Source: JAAETI01 sp964195945
Lineage (GTDB): Bacteria > Actinomycetota > Acidimicrobiia > Spongiisociales > UBA5794
DNA length: 64,000 nt
Assembly (NCBI GenBank): GCA_964195945.1
Contig: CAXMRC010000090.1
Span: forward strand, 48,967 to 112,966
Direction: 5' to 3'
Both the position numbers and the translations under genes were made by a program. Positions 48,123 through 55,892 of the stretch are shown here, piece by piece; position 1 is the first letter of the stretch; each line of letters opens with the position of its first letter. The notes below the pieces were generated by a model that had not been told where the DNA came from, searched no databases, and worked only from the letters and a program-made list of their open reading frames with translations.

Positions 48123-49061
48123 CTATCGGAGGTTGACCTGGATCCAGTCTTGGTTGGAGGACTGGACGTGAGACGAGGCGTCCCAACCATCCGGCCCGAA
48201 GTCCGCATCCCAGTACGCCAACGCCAACAGCGTCGACTCACCCACCGTGAACTGAGCATCTTGCTCATCACCGGTCTGCAACGGACGAGACATCTCGAAA
48301 TACCAGACACCCGGTCCGTCTTCTACAGGATTCGAATGGGTCCACACACCCAGCAGGCTGTTCTCCCCACTGGCAGTGTTGTCATCCTCACGAGTCTCGG
48401 CATCAGTCGCCCACTCGTCATCGTTGTTACACACCGAATCGTTACCCGGATCCTTGCCATCACCGGCAGGGTGACCAGCACCGCCACCTTGAGGCTCACC
48501 GGCAGCACAATCGAGCTCCCAATGCCAGATATCGACCATCCCGGTCGAGTTCTCACCCTCCTCATCGTCGCCACCCATATGCGGGCCACCAGTATCAACC
48601 GGGAACATCACCGCAAGGGCAGCCGACAGATTGTGATCGTCCGCGACAAAGTCGTAGTCGTCCTCAACCGCAAACATCAAGTAGATGTTCTCATCGTCGT
48701 GCGCCATCTTGATGGTGACGTCCTTGTCCTCGATCGGCTCATCAGCCTCGGACACAATCGGCTCCAACGTCAAAGCCAACCCAGTGACCTCACCCCAATC
48801 CGACGGATCACCATCAACGGTGATCGCCGCAACCGGCGCATCCAACGAACGCATCGTCGTCGCTGGCGGCGGTGGCGGTGGGGCTTCCGTGGTCGGCGTC
48901 TCGGCAGCTTCCGTCGTAGTTGTCAAAACCGTCGTTGTCGTTGCGATCGTTGTCGTCGCTGCTTCGATCGTGGTTGTTGTCGTGTCGTCCGATTCGCTGT
49001 TAGTGCAAGCGGCGGCGATCAAAGCAAACGCTGCGATGGCCAGAACCCATCTGCCCCTCAC
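48123..49061 (-). CDS. Lipoprotein with ethylbenzene-dehydrogenase-gamma-like heme-b domain
   Basis: 312 aa from GTG 49061 with GGAGGTG 4-5 nt upstream. The lipobox LIAAAC puts lipidation at Cys19; a Thr-rich linker follows to about residue 75. The domain (78-312) reads AAITVDGDPSDWGEVTGLAL, VTIKMAHDDENIYLMFAVED, MVDIWHWELD, GVWYFEMSRPLQTGD and FALAYWDAD-like LLALAYWDADFG, the pattern of the heme-binding gamma subunits of the DMSO-reductase type II family. It is the first gene of the operon, just 10 bp from the Fe-S gene. The matching molybdenum alpha subunit is not in the window. Confidence 0.82.
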   Translation of the reverse strand: MRGRWVLAIAAFALIAAACTNSESDDTTTTTIEAATTTIATTTTVLTTTTEAAETPTTEAPPPPPPATTMRSLDAPVAAITVDGDPSDWGEVTGLALTLEPIVSEADEPIEDKDVTIKMAHDDENIYLMFAVEDDYDFVADDHNLSAALAVMFPVDTGGPHMGGDDEEGENSTGMVDIWHWELDCAAGEPQGGGAGHPAGDGKDPGNDSVCNNDDEWATDAETREDDNTASGENSLLGVWTHSNPVEDGPGVWYFEMSRPLQTGDEQDAQFTVGESTLLALAYWDADFGPDGWDASSHVQSSNQDWIQVNLR

Positions 49062-49083
49062 GGTCCACCTCCTTGGTGATCGT

Positions 49084-49106
49084 CCCGTCGCGTTGATCGC
49101 GACGGG
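49084..49106. promoter_or_regulatory. 9-bp perfect hairpin in the leader of the electron-transfer operon
   Basis: CCCGTCGCG and CGCGACGGG pair with a TTGAT loop, 23 bp upstream of the lipoprotein start. It could be an RNA element controlling the ribosome site or a dyad operator for the adjacent NarL-type regulator. Confidence 0.5.
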
Positions 49107-49214
49107 TGGATGTCATCTCAGAGGCACTCTATGAAGAGGCCTGTCTCCGTTGATCGAGCAGATGGTCCCTTGTCGCGACCGTTAGTACAGCCTCATCGGT
49201 GGTCACTCGATCGG

Positions 49215-49240
49215 GGACTAGGGACCTTCGGCCCTAGTCC
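49215..49240. terminator. Stem-loop after the NarL-type regulator gene
   Basis: GGACTAGGG (49215-49223) pairs with CCCTAGTCC (49232-49240) around an 8-nt loop, 4 bp from the regulator stop codon. It is a perfect 9-bp stem without a T-run, probably separating the two-component genes from the downstream operon. Confidence 0.6.
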
Positions 49241-49243
49241 TGT

Positions 49244-49873
49244 TCAGGCGATGATCCCGAGCCGGAGAGCAACAGCCACCGCCTCTGAGCGCCGCTTGAC
49301 TCCGAGACGCGAGTAGACGACTCGCAGCTGGGCCTTCACTGCAGCCTCGGACACACCGAGACGCCCGGCCACAACCCGGTTGTCCAAACCGTCGGCAAGC
49401 ATGCGAAGCATCTCGATATCGCGGAGGCTCAGGTCCGCGACCGAGCCGCCGCTCGTCGGGTCGACCATTCGCGCGACGAGTGGCGCGACGATCTCTCCCT
49501 GGATGTACGAACCGCCGCCGACAACGACACTGAGCGCACGGAGGAGCTCTTCCTTGCCGACAGATTTGAGTAGGTAGCCGGATGCGCCCAACTCAATCGC
49601 TCGCTTCACATACGAAGGGTCGTCGTGCATCGAGAGAACGATGACACGCGGGGGGTTACCTCTGCTTTGGAGTTCTTCAAGGACTTCGAGACCACCCATG
49701 CCCGCCATGCGCATATCCAGAAGCACGATGTCGACGTCGATCGTCTCGAGCAACTTGAGAAGCTCTTCCCCGCTGGATGCTTCACCTACCAGCTCGACGT
49801 CCGGTTCTGGTGCGAGCAGCATACCGATGCCCTCACGAACGATACGGTGGTCGTCGGTGATGGCCACTCTCAT
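49244..49873 (-). CDS. NarL/LuxR-family response regulator
   Basis: 209 aa from ATG 49873, which overlaps the kinase stop (ATGA) and follows GGGGGAG. The receiver has DDH at 7-9, phosphoacceptor D53 in VLLDMRMAGMGG, and K in YLLKSVGKEEL. The C-terminal LuxR helix-turn-helix is DLSLRDIEMLRMLADGLDNRVVAGRLGVSEAAVKAQLRVVYSRLGV, with RRSEAVAVALRLG. It is the partner of the adjacent kinase and the best candidate regulator of the electron-transfer operon directly downstream. Confidence 0.94.
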   Translation of the reverse strand: MRVAITDDHRIVREGIGMLLAPEPDVELVGEASSGEELLKLLETIDVDIVLLDMRMAGMGGLEVLEELQSRGNPPRVIVLSMHDDPSYVKRAIELGASGYLLKSVGKEELLRALSVVVGGGSYIQGEIVAPLVARMVDPTSGGSVADLSLRDIEMLRMLADGLDNRVVAGRLGVSEAAVKAQLRVVYSRLGVKRRSEAVAVALRLGIIA

Positions 49874-51204
49874 GACTCCCCCTCGCATTCACCGGCCGGC
49901 ATCCATGCCGCAAACCGCGTTCCACCGTTCCGCCCGGTCTTGATGGCGAGACCGCCGCCGATCGACTCAAGCCGTTCACGAGTTGTCATCAGCCCCAGAC
50001 CTTCGTCACCGATGATCCCGACACCGTCGTCGATCACGTCGAGCCTGACCTGCCTGCCGGTGCGCTGGACACGGATCTCCACGGTCGTCGCAAGAGCGTG
50101 CTTCCGAACATTCGTGAGGGCTTCTCGAGTAGCGCGGAACAGCGCCACCCGGCTGGTCGGCGAGAGCACACAATCCGTATCCACGGCAACGGTCACCGAC
50201 AAGTCGGTCTCAATCTCTGTGACCTCCGCAAGTTCATCTAGGGCAGATCCCAAAGAAAGCTCTTCCCCGGTCCCGTACTGCAATAGACGCAGCTCTGCCC
50301 TGAGGGCGCCGTCCACCTCCCCTACGAGCACCCCGAGATGGGCCAGGTCCTCAGCAACGGGGTCGCCGACATCAACACGCGAACGTGCGTCCTCGAGCCC
50401 GTAATGAATGCGGTACAGGGTCTGTCCAATGTCGTCGTGAAGAGATCCGATGACCCGGGTCCGTTCCTCTGCTTGAGCCCGCACGAGGTCGCCGAACAGC
50501 TTCTCGGTGAGACGGCGTCTGCGTGAGAGGGCTCTGCCGTTGATGATGATGAGGGTGACGATGAATAGTGTCAGCAGCCCGATGCCGATCACGATACTGC
50601 CCCACACGTAGCGCCGGATTTCGCCGACGGTTTCTTCGATCGGCTCCACCAGCCGGTACACCTCGAACACCGAGACCACCGATCCGGTCTTGTCGGCAAC
50701 CGGGATGTAGAACTCCCGAACCGGGGGCAGCACGCGTTCATGCGCGTTCTCGGGGAGTGAGAGATCTGGATCCTCGACTCGCGAATGTCCGTTGAACGCT
50801 TCAATGCGGTCGTCTGAGAGGGGGAAGCTCTGGCCGATCAGATCGGATTCGTCGGAGTAGGCCACAGTGCCGTCCAGCGCCCAAACTTTGACTCGTACCG
50901 TGTCGGAACCAAGCAGATTCACCCGGACCGACTCATCAAGGGCGGTCATCGCTGCCGAATCGTCAAGATCCGGGGGAATGAGACCGGCGTCGGCCATGTC
51001 GTCGGCGATCCGTGCAATAGATCGGAGCTCGCCGTCGATCAGGTGGCGTTCTACCTGTCGCGGGATAGCGACGGCCAGGACCATCGCAACGACCGCAGAC
51101 ATGGCAAGGGCGATGAGCACGGTCCGACCAAGAGGACCGAGTTCGATCCACTCGCTCTGAAACACCGTGCGGAACCCTCGCGGCTCCCCTTCACTTGTCA
51201 CCAT
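49870..51204 (-). CDS. NarX-like sensor histidine kinase (HisKA_3)
   Basis: 444 aa from ATG 51204; the open frame reaches 51390, but those codons are unlike the family. One helix at 27-47, an extracytoplasmic sensor of about 150 residues (dCache/sCache-like; ends EFYIPVADKTGSVVSVFEVYRL), a second helix at 200-222, then the dimerisation domain with GSLHDDIGQTLYRIHYGLEDA (His266) and an HATPase with EALTNVRKHA, DDGVGI and GLGLMTTRERL. It likely senses an extracellular redox or ligand signal. It is the first gene of the two-component unit next to the tRNA-Ala. Confidence 0.92.
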   Translation of the reverse strand: MVTSEGEPRGFRTVFQSEWIELGPLGRTVLIALAMSAVVAMVLAVAIPRQVERHLIDGELRSIARIADDMADAGLIPPDLDDSAAMTALDESVRVNLLGSDTVRVKVWALDGTVAYSDESDLIGQSFPLSDDRIEAFNGHSRVEDPDLSLPENAHERVLPPVREFYIPVADKTGSVVSVFEVYRLVEPIEETVGEIRRYVWGSIVIGIGLLTLFIVTLIIINGRALSRRRRLTEKLFGDLVRAQAEERTRVIGSLHDDIGQTLYRIHYGLEDARSRVDVGDPVAEDLAHLGVLVGEVDGALRAELRLLQYGTGEELSLGSALDELAEVTEIETDLSVTVAVDTDCVLSPTSRVALFRATREALTNVRKHALATTVEIRVQRTGRQVRLDVIDDGVGIIGDEGLGLMTTRERLESIGGGLAIKTGRNGGTRFAAWMPAGECEGES

Positions 51205-51402
51205 CAGGTCGATTCCAGTCTCTCCCGAACGCTCACGTACTCTACGTTGAGCGTAACCGCTGGCAAGATCGATTCCTGTCACTAAGAAGTTTGCATTGCT
51301 ACCATCGGAGGCCGTCTCAGGGACACCGTGGTTGTGGCCAAGGCAGCAACGCTTGCGGACAACGCCAGACTGAGACAAGACCGTCGCCAAAGGCGACCAT
51401 GG

Positions 51403-51476
51403 TGGAGGTGAGGGGATTTGAACCCCTGACCCCTACGTTGCGAACGTAGTGCTCTGCCGAGCTGAGCTACACCCCC
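51403..51476 (-). tRNA. tRNA-Ala (anticodon CGC), integration site
   Basis: The minus strand gives a complete cloverleaf. The acceptor GGGGGTG pairs with CACCTCC (one G-T). The D arm is GCTC-AGCTCGGCA-GAGC without breaks. The anticodon stem CTACG/CGTAG surrounds TTCGCAA, so the anticodon is CGC. The variable loop is GGGTC and the T arm AGGGG-TTCAAAT-CCCCT. The discriminator is A. CCA is encoded at 51400-51402. A GTCGCC-AAA-GGCGAC stem lies just beyond. Five further copies of its 3' half to the left make it the attachment locus of the island stack. Confidence 0.97.
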
Positions 51477-51501
51477 GGGCCGGATGCAAGTGTAACGCCA
51501 T

Positions 51502-52125
51502 CTAATTCTGTTCGAGTTGCCGCCGCAGTCTTTCTTGCACGATGGTCGTTGTGAGGTCGGCGCGGCTTCGCTCAATCAGGGAACGAGCCACATCGGTCGT
51601 CCTGCGTAGTGATGACGTCATGCCATCGGGGTAGTCAAGAGCGGCCAGCAGACCATGGATTATCTCCATGTCACTGAAAGTGTCCTCACCTTCGGACAGC
51701 TCACCTTTGCGAAGCTGGTCGAGAAGACGGCGCCGCAGCTCGCCAACGGCTTCACCAAGACCCTTTAGATAGGGCACGGCGTGAAGCCCGAGGTCAGAAG
51801 GCAGCGGCAAGGGTTGATGCAGCACGAGAGCCTTCGTCAACTCGGCCTCCGCATACTCCTTGACCGCGTCGTAGAAAAAGCCTGCGTGGTAGATGTCGCG
51901 GTGCTCGGTGAGTGGAGCTTCGGCCTCGGCGATGAGCGCCCTGCCGTCGGCCAACAACCCATCGGCGGCTTCGGTATCGCCACGATGCAACGCCCGAATC
52001 GCCTTCGATGAAGCCTGGATAATCTTGCGACAGTTCTTAAGGGCGAGCTCACGTGCGGCGAACTTCTCATCGAGTTCGCCACGGACCTCGGCTTCGATTT
52101 GATCAAGATTGAGATAGTCCGACAC
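51502..52125 (-). CDS. Translin-family protein
   Basis: 207 aa, mostly alpha-helical. LNLDQIEAEVRGELDEKFAARELALKNCRKIIQASSKAIRALHRGD and the C-terminal DVARSLIERSRADLTTTIVQERLRRQLEQN match the translin/TRAX fold (usual LRRxxDxARxxIExxxxDLxxxV). Translins bind single-stranded nucleic acid, and some have RNase activity. In bacteria these genes are often mis-annotated as haloacid dehalogenases. It starts the right core segment, 26 bp from the tRNA-Ala 5' end. Confidence 0.82.
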   Translation of the reverse strand: MSDYLNLDQIEAEVRGELDEKFAARELALKNCRKIIQASSKAIRALHRGDTEAADGLLADGRALIAEAEAPLTEHRDIYHAGFFYDAVKEYAEAELTKALVLHQPLPLPSDLGLHAVPYLKGLGEAVGELRRRLLDQLRKGELSEGEDTFSDMEIIHGLLAALDYPDGMTSSLRRTTDVARSLIERSRADLTTTIVQERLRRQLEQN

Positions 52126-52131
52126 GAGCTA

Positions 52132-52575
52132 TCAACCCGCCACGATACGGACGGTGCGCATGACCTCGGCGTGGCCGAACTCCTCTTGGCCCGTGAGATC
52201 AATCGGCACAACGTTGCCAACCGGCTCGAAACGAGCCACCTTTGCCTGAAGAAGTGCGGTGACGAAACCAGCGAGAAGAACATCAAAGAAGATCGTGACG
52301 CCCAGCCACAAGGTGCTGCCCGTGATCACCGCTGCAGCCAAAGAACCGAGGGCCCCGGAACCCAGGAGCGCAACTGTGCGACGGCGGCGCCGCCGAGCGA
52401 CAGCAACGGCTCTGACAGTCTCGGTCGACTGCATGGCCACTGAAGCGAGAAGATCGTTGTTGCGGGCAAAGTTCCGAGTGGAACTCAAAGAAGCACTCCT
52501 CTGGCTTTCAAAGAAATTGGGTAGCAGGAAGACTGCCCAAACACCCCCGATAATCAGGAAGGCCAATATCTCCAT
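52132..52575 (-). CDS. Membrane protein, function unknown
   Basis: 147 aa from ATG 52575. One N-terminal helix (MEILAFLIIGGVWAVFLLPNFF), a polar region ending in a run of six arginines near 63-70, and a pair of helices (about 72-115). The C-terminal 30 residues are soluble. No family is recognised, although similar short proteins with LPNFFESQRS-like text occur in actinobacteria. It lies 6 bp upstream of the translin gene on the same strand. Confidence 0.65.
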   Translation of the reverse strand: MEILAFLIIGGVWAVFLLPNFFESQRSASLSSTRNFARNNDLLASVAMQSTETVRAVAVARRRRRRTVALLGSGALGSLAAAVITGSTLWLGVTIFFDVLLAGFVTALLQAKVARFEPVGNVVPIDLTGQEEFGHAEVMRTVRIVAG

Positions 52576-52660
52576 CAGATCCTTACTCCGTCCGCCACCG
52601 AGCGTAGGCAGCGCTGCGCACGCAACCAAGTATTTCGGCCCGCACGTCCCACACGGGTGA

Positions 52661-53140
52661 TCACATATTGTGGTCGCTTTGACCCCTTATGAGCAATTCA
52701 ACTCCGTGGTGAAGAGCGGGCCCCACCACATCAAGCGACTCTTCAACCGCTTTGACCGACCCGGGGAGGTTGATGATTAAGGTCGAGCCGGCGATACCGG
52801 TGACCCCGCGAGATAGCATTCCGTGGGGAATTCTTCCGAAGGTGGCGGCTCGCATCGCCTCTGCCAAACCCGGCGCTTCACGGTCGATAACGAGTCGAGT
52901 TGCTTCGGGCGTCACGTCTCTTGGCGAGAACCCGGTGCCGCCGGTTGTCACGATTAGATCGTGGGTGGCAACAAGCGACTCGAGAATCCCTTTGACCGAC
53001 TCGACACCGTCGGCGACAACCGTGACCGTGGCACCTTCGATACCGAACTCGGCGAGCTTCGCAGCAGCAGCCGGCCCGGACTGATCCTCAGCCTCGCCTC
53101 TAGAGACTCGATCGCTGACAGTAACGATGACGGCGTTCAT
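52661..53140 (-). CDS. moaB: Molybdenum cofactor biosynthesis protein MoaB/MogA
   Basis: 159 aa, single MoCF-binding domain. VIVTVSDRVSRGEAEDQSGP, the substrate loop TTGGTGFSPRDVTPEATR (near 66-83), and STLIINLPGSVKAVEESLDVV are the diagnostic motifs. It adenylylates molybdopterin before metal insertion by MoeA. It overlaps moaC by 4 nt and so belongs to the moeA-moaC-moaB unit. The cofactor made here could serve the Ser-type molybdoenzyme at 36-38 kb. Confidence 0.94.
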   Translation of the reverse strand: MNAVIVTVSDRVSRGEAEDQSGPAAAAKLAEFGIEGATVTVVADGVESVKGILESLVATHDLIVTTGGTGFSPRDVTPEATRLVIDREAPGLAEAMRAATFGRIPHGMLSRGVTGIAGSTLIINLPGSVKAVEESLDVVGPALHHGVELLIRGQSDHNM

Positions 53141-53607
53141 CGGTTCCAGTCTCCCGACTTGCCACCGCTCTTGTGAAGCAACCGCACCGAACGGATCTGG
53201 GCACCTCGGTCAAGGCCCTTCACCATGTCGTAGATAGCAAGCGCGCCGATCGACGCCGCGGTCATGGCCTCCATCTCAATACCTGTCTTCGCAGTAGTCC
53301 GGGCAGTGACGGTGACCAGGGCTCCGTTCGGCGACTCCGCGATGTCAACATCGATGCCATCAATCGGAATCGGATGGCACAGCGGGACCAGAGCCGGTGT
53401 CTGCTTGGCCGCCATGACTGCGGCGACTCGAGCGACTCCAAGCGCATCACCTTTTGGCAGATCGCCCCCAAAGAGACGGTGACGGACCGCATCCGACATT
53501 GCGACGTTCGCCTCAGCAACAGCCACGCGTTCAGTTGCCTCCTTGGCCCCCACATCCACCATGCGGGCCGCGCCGTCCTCATTTAGGTGGGTGAAACCAT
53601 CAGACAT
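53137..53607 (-). CDS. moaC: Cyclic pyranopterin monophosphate synthase MoaC
   Basis: 156 aa. MVDVGAKEATERVAVAEA at the N-terminus, LVPLCHPIPIDGIDVDI near 76-92, the catalytic GIEMEAMTAASIGALAIYDMVK near 117-138 and the C-terminal LLHKSGGKSGDW are all conserved. With MoaA it converts GTP to cPMP. MoaA itself is not in the window. The ATG overlaps the end of moeA by 8 nt. Confidence 0.96.
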   Translation of the reverse strand: MSDGFTHLNEDGAARMVDVGAKEATERVAVAEANVAMSDAVRHRLFGGDLPKGDALGVARVAAVMAAKQTPALVPLCHPIPIDGIDVDIAESPNGALVTVTARTTAKTGIEMEAMTAASIGALAIYDMVKGLDRGAQIRSVRLLHKSGGKSGDWNR

Positions 53608-54838
53608 CCGTCACCTCTGCAGCCGTTCGTGATTCAGGCATTCTCATCATCTCCAACTCAACCAGGGACCCAGCTGCGACCGTGGCGGTGCCGACAGGGA
53701 TGACCGCAAAAGCATCAGCAGCGGCAAGCGCGGTCAGGATGTTCGACCCCTGCCCACCGCTGAGGCTGGCGTGTAACAAACCGTCGCTGGCGGGAGTTAC
53801 GGCTACCCGCAAGAAGACGGCCTTTTGCGGATCAGTCTTCACGTCCTCGTCGAGGATGCCCATGAGCCGAGGTCGGAAAAGGTGATTGGCACCCATCATG
53901 TGGAGCAGCGCCGGCCGCAGGAACTGCTCAAAGGCAACGGCTACTGATACCGGGTTACCAGGTAAACCAAAGAACGGGGTGTCGCCGAGCCGCCCGAAGG
54001 CGAATGGCTTGGCCGGTTTCATGGCGACCTTCCAGAAGTCAACGGAACCCAATTCGGCCAGGAGGTGTTTGACGAGGTCGTACTCCCCCATCGAGACGCC
54101 GCCGCTCGACACGACCACGTCGGCCTGGGCCGCAGCCTCGGCGAATCGGTCCCGCAGTTCATCGGCATCATCGCCAACGATCCCAAAGTCGAGCACCTCA
54201 GCTCCGACCTCTTCGAGATTTCCCCGCAACGTGAATCGGTTTGCGTCTCGAATCTTCCCGGGAGCAAGCTCGATGGTGTGCGGAGGGACGATCTCATCCC
54301 CGGTCGACATGATGGCCACACGGGGACGTCTCCTAACGAGGGGCCTGTCATAGCCAAGCGATGCGCATACACCGAGACGAGGTGCCGTCAGCCGTTCCCC
54401 GATCTCAAGCACCGTGGTTCCCGATAACACATCATCGCCTGCGGGACGCACCGACGCCCCGAGGGGCCAAGATGCCAGAATGCGCACGCTTCGTTCGCCT
54501 GGCTCGGTGTCTTCAACGGGAACGACGGTGTCGGCACCATCAGGCATCGGAGCACCAGTCATGATCTTGATCGCGGTGCCGGGAACAACGATCTCGCTGG
54601 GGACACTCCCTGCAGCGACATCTTCGAGCACCTTGAGAACAGCAGGGGTGTTCACGACGTCAGCGGCAAGAACGGCATACCCGTCCATGGCGGAATTGGC
54701 GAAAGGCGGAAGGTCGTGACGAGCAACGATCGGCTCGGCGAGCGCAAGCCCTGCCGCAGCGGCCAGATCGATTCGCTCGGCGGGAAGAGGCACGATGGCA
54801 TCCAACACGTCACGCTGTGCTTCAGGAAGAGGTCTCAT
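53600..54838 (-). CDS. moeA: Molybdopterin molybdenumtransferase MoeA
   Basis: 412 aa, full length. Domain features are NSAMDGYAVLAAD, IMTGAPMPDGADTVVPVED, VRPAGDDVL, VAIMSTGDEIV, the MoCF-binding VVSSGGVSMGEYDLVK, and GLPGNPVSVAVAFEQF. It inserts molybdate into adenylylated molybdopterin. The ATG overlaps plsY (ATGA) and its end overlaps moaC, so plsY-moeA-moaC-moaB forms one overlapping string. Confidence 0.96.
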   Translation of the reverse strand: MRPLPEAQRDVLDAIVPLPAERIDLAAAAGLALAEPIVARHDLPPFANSAMDGYAVLAADVVNTPAVLKVLEDVAAGSVPSEIVVPGTAIKIMTGAPMPDGADTVVPVEDTEPGERSVRILASWPLGASVRPAGDDVLSGTTVLEIGERLTAPRLGVCASLGYDRPLVRRRPRVAIMSTGDEIVPPHTIELAPGKIRDANRFTLRGNLEEVGAEVLDFGIVGDDADELRDRFAEAAAQADVVVSSGGVSMGEYDLVKHLLAELGSVDFWKVAMKPAKPFAFGRLGDTPFFGLPGNPVSVAVAFEQFLRPALLHMMGANHLFRPRLMGILDEDVKTDPQKAVFLRVAVTPASDGLLHASLSGGQGSNILTALAAADAFAVIPVGTATVAAGSLVELEMMRMPESRTAAEVTDV

Positions 54839-55416
54839 TGAATCTCAACTGTCTGTTCTCGACCACTGATGAGTCTGCGAATATTTCCAGAATGGCGCAC
54901 CACAACGAGACCCGCAGTCAGTCCGGCGGCCAGCAGCGACCAACCGCTCCAGCCGAACAACGTATATCCGGGCACGTACAGCGCCATGGCGCCGAGCGAG
55001 GCAATCGACGCTGTCTTGGTGAGGGCGACGGTTCCACCCCATCCAATAACAAGGATCAAGCCAAACCACGGCTCCAGGACCAATACCGCCCCCAGCGCAG
55101 TAGCGACGCCCCGGCCACCTTTGAATCGGTGCCAGATGGGAAAGACATGACCGACGACGGCAGCAAGCGCGCACCAAAATCCGATCGTGGAGCTGACAAG
55201 CCAGACCCCGACCAGAGCCGCCAGCACACCCTTGACGGCGTCCCCGACCATCACGGCAGCCCCGGCCTTCTTCCCCATGGTGCGCATCACATTCGACGCG
55301 CCGGGATTGCCGCTGCCGTGCTCATAGATATTGACGCCGAGCAGCCGGGGCACGATGACCCCGGTGTCAACACTTCCGAGCAAGTAAGAGATGACAAGAG
55401 CGATTGAGGTTTCCAC
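54835..55416 (-). CDS. plsY: Acyl-phosphate glycerol-3-phosphate acyltransferase PlsY
   Basis: 193 aa from GTG 55416; the frame is open to 55569, but the added residues are not PlsY-like. Five to six helices with the three PlsY motifs: SYLLGSVDTG, GSGNPGASNVMRTMGKKAG and HVFPIWHRFKGGRGVATALG (GGKGVAT in most species, here GGRG). It acylates glycerol 3-phosphate using acyl-phosphate, the first step of phospholipid synthesis. It is unusual as the head of a molybdenum-cofactor string. Confidence 0.92.
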   Translation of the reverse strand: METSIALVISYLLGSVDTGVIVPRLLGVNIYEHGSGNPGASNVMRTMGKKAGAAVMVGDAVKGVLAALVGVWLVSSTIGFWCALAAVVGHVFPIWHRFKGGRGVATALGAVLVLEPWFGLILVIGWGGTVALTKTASIASLGAMALYVPGYTLFGWSGWSLLAAGLTAGLVVVRHSGNIRRLISGREQTVEIQ

Positions 55417-55652
55417 TGGCAGCAAGTGTAGGAGACGGGAAATGATCACTCGATCGCGGCGAGTGCAACCTGTCGCAAGCCCCTTGCGCAACGCCAGCTC
55501 TGGCTCGTCGGCACTGTCGGACCACAACAGGCGCTGGCAAGTCGACAAGCCTCCACAGCATTCCCCCACCGCCGCAGAATCGCGTGTAGAAATAGGTCGT
55601 TGGCTACGCAGAGCGCGCAGCGTAGACTGGCAGGGAAGCGATTCTCGCGCTT

Positions 55653-55741
55653 GGGGTGACTAATGAGGAGGCACAGAATCCATGGTTATTCCTGTGTTTT
55701 CCTCGCCCCTTCACCTAGGAGACGGCCGGTATCCAGCCTGA
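55653..55741 (+). other. Hairpin-sequestered short ORF (19 codons), uncertain
   Basis: GAGGAGG at 55665-55671 is followed 10 nt later by ATG 55682 and an ORF MVIPVFSSPLHLGDGRYPA, stop at 55741. The same DNA folds: GGGG/CCCC (55653-55656 and 55706-55709), GAGGA/TCCTC and CACAG/CTGTG, with the ATG in the apical part. The ribosome site would thus be buried. It may be a leader peptide or chance. The rest of the 55417-55892 gap shows only a terminator-like stem at 55822. Confidence 0.3.
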
Positions 55742-55821
55742 ACGCTTCTTCAACATCATCAAGTTCCCTCCCCGTGCGCCGAACGTAAGCCCCCCACCAT
55801 TCCCCCTGCTTGCGTAAGGCT

Positions 55822-55843
55822 CCCTCCCTCTCACGAGGGAGGG
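55822..55843 (+). terminator. Strong stem-loop upstream of the SAF-domain gene
   Basis: CCCTCCCTC and GAGGGAGGG form a perfect 9-bp stem with a TCAC loop; a weak T-rich stretch (TCTTTATTT) follows 12 nt later. It could terminate a short leader transcript before the gene at 55893. Confidence 0.5.
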
Positions 55844-55892
55844 ACACGGGGAGGGTCTTTATTTCGGTCAGCCGACAAGATACGTTCGGTCT

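Noticed and set aside
48099..49079. 326-codon plus-strand frame opposite the heme-b lipoprotein
   Set aside because: Arg/Thr-rich shadow frame; the minus strand has signal, lipobox and domain motifs.
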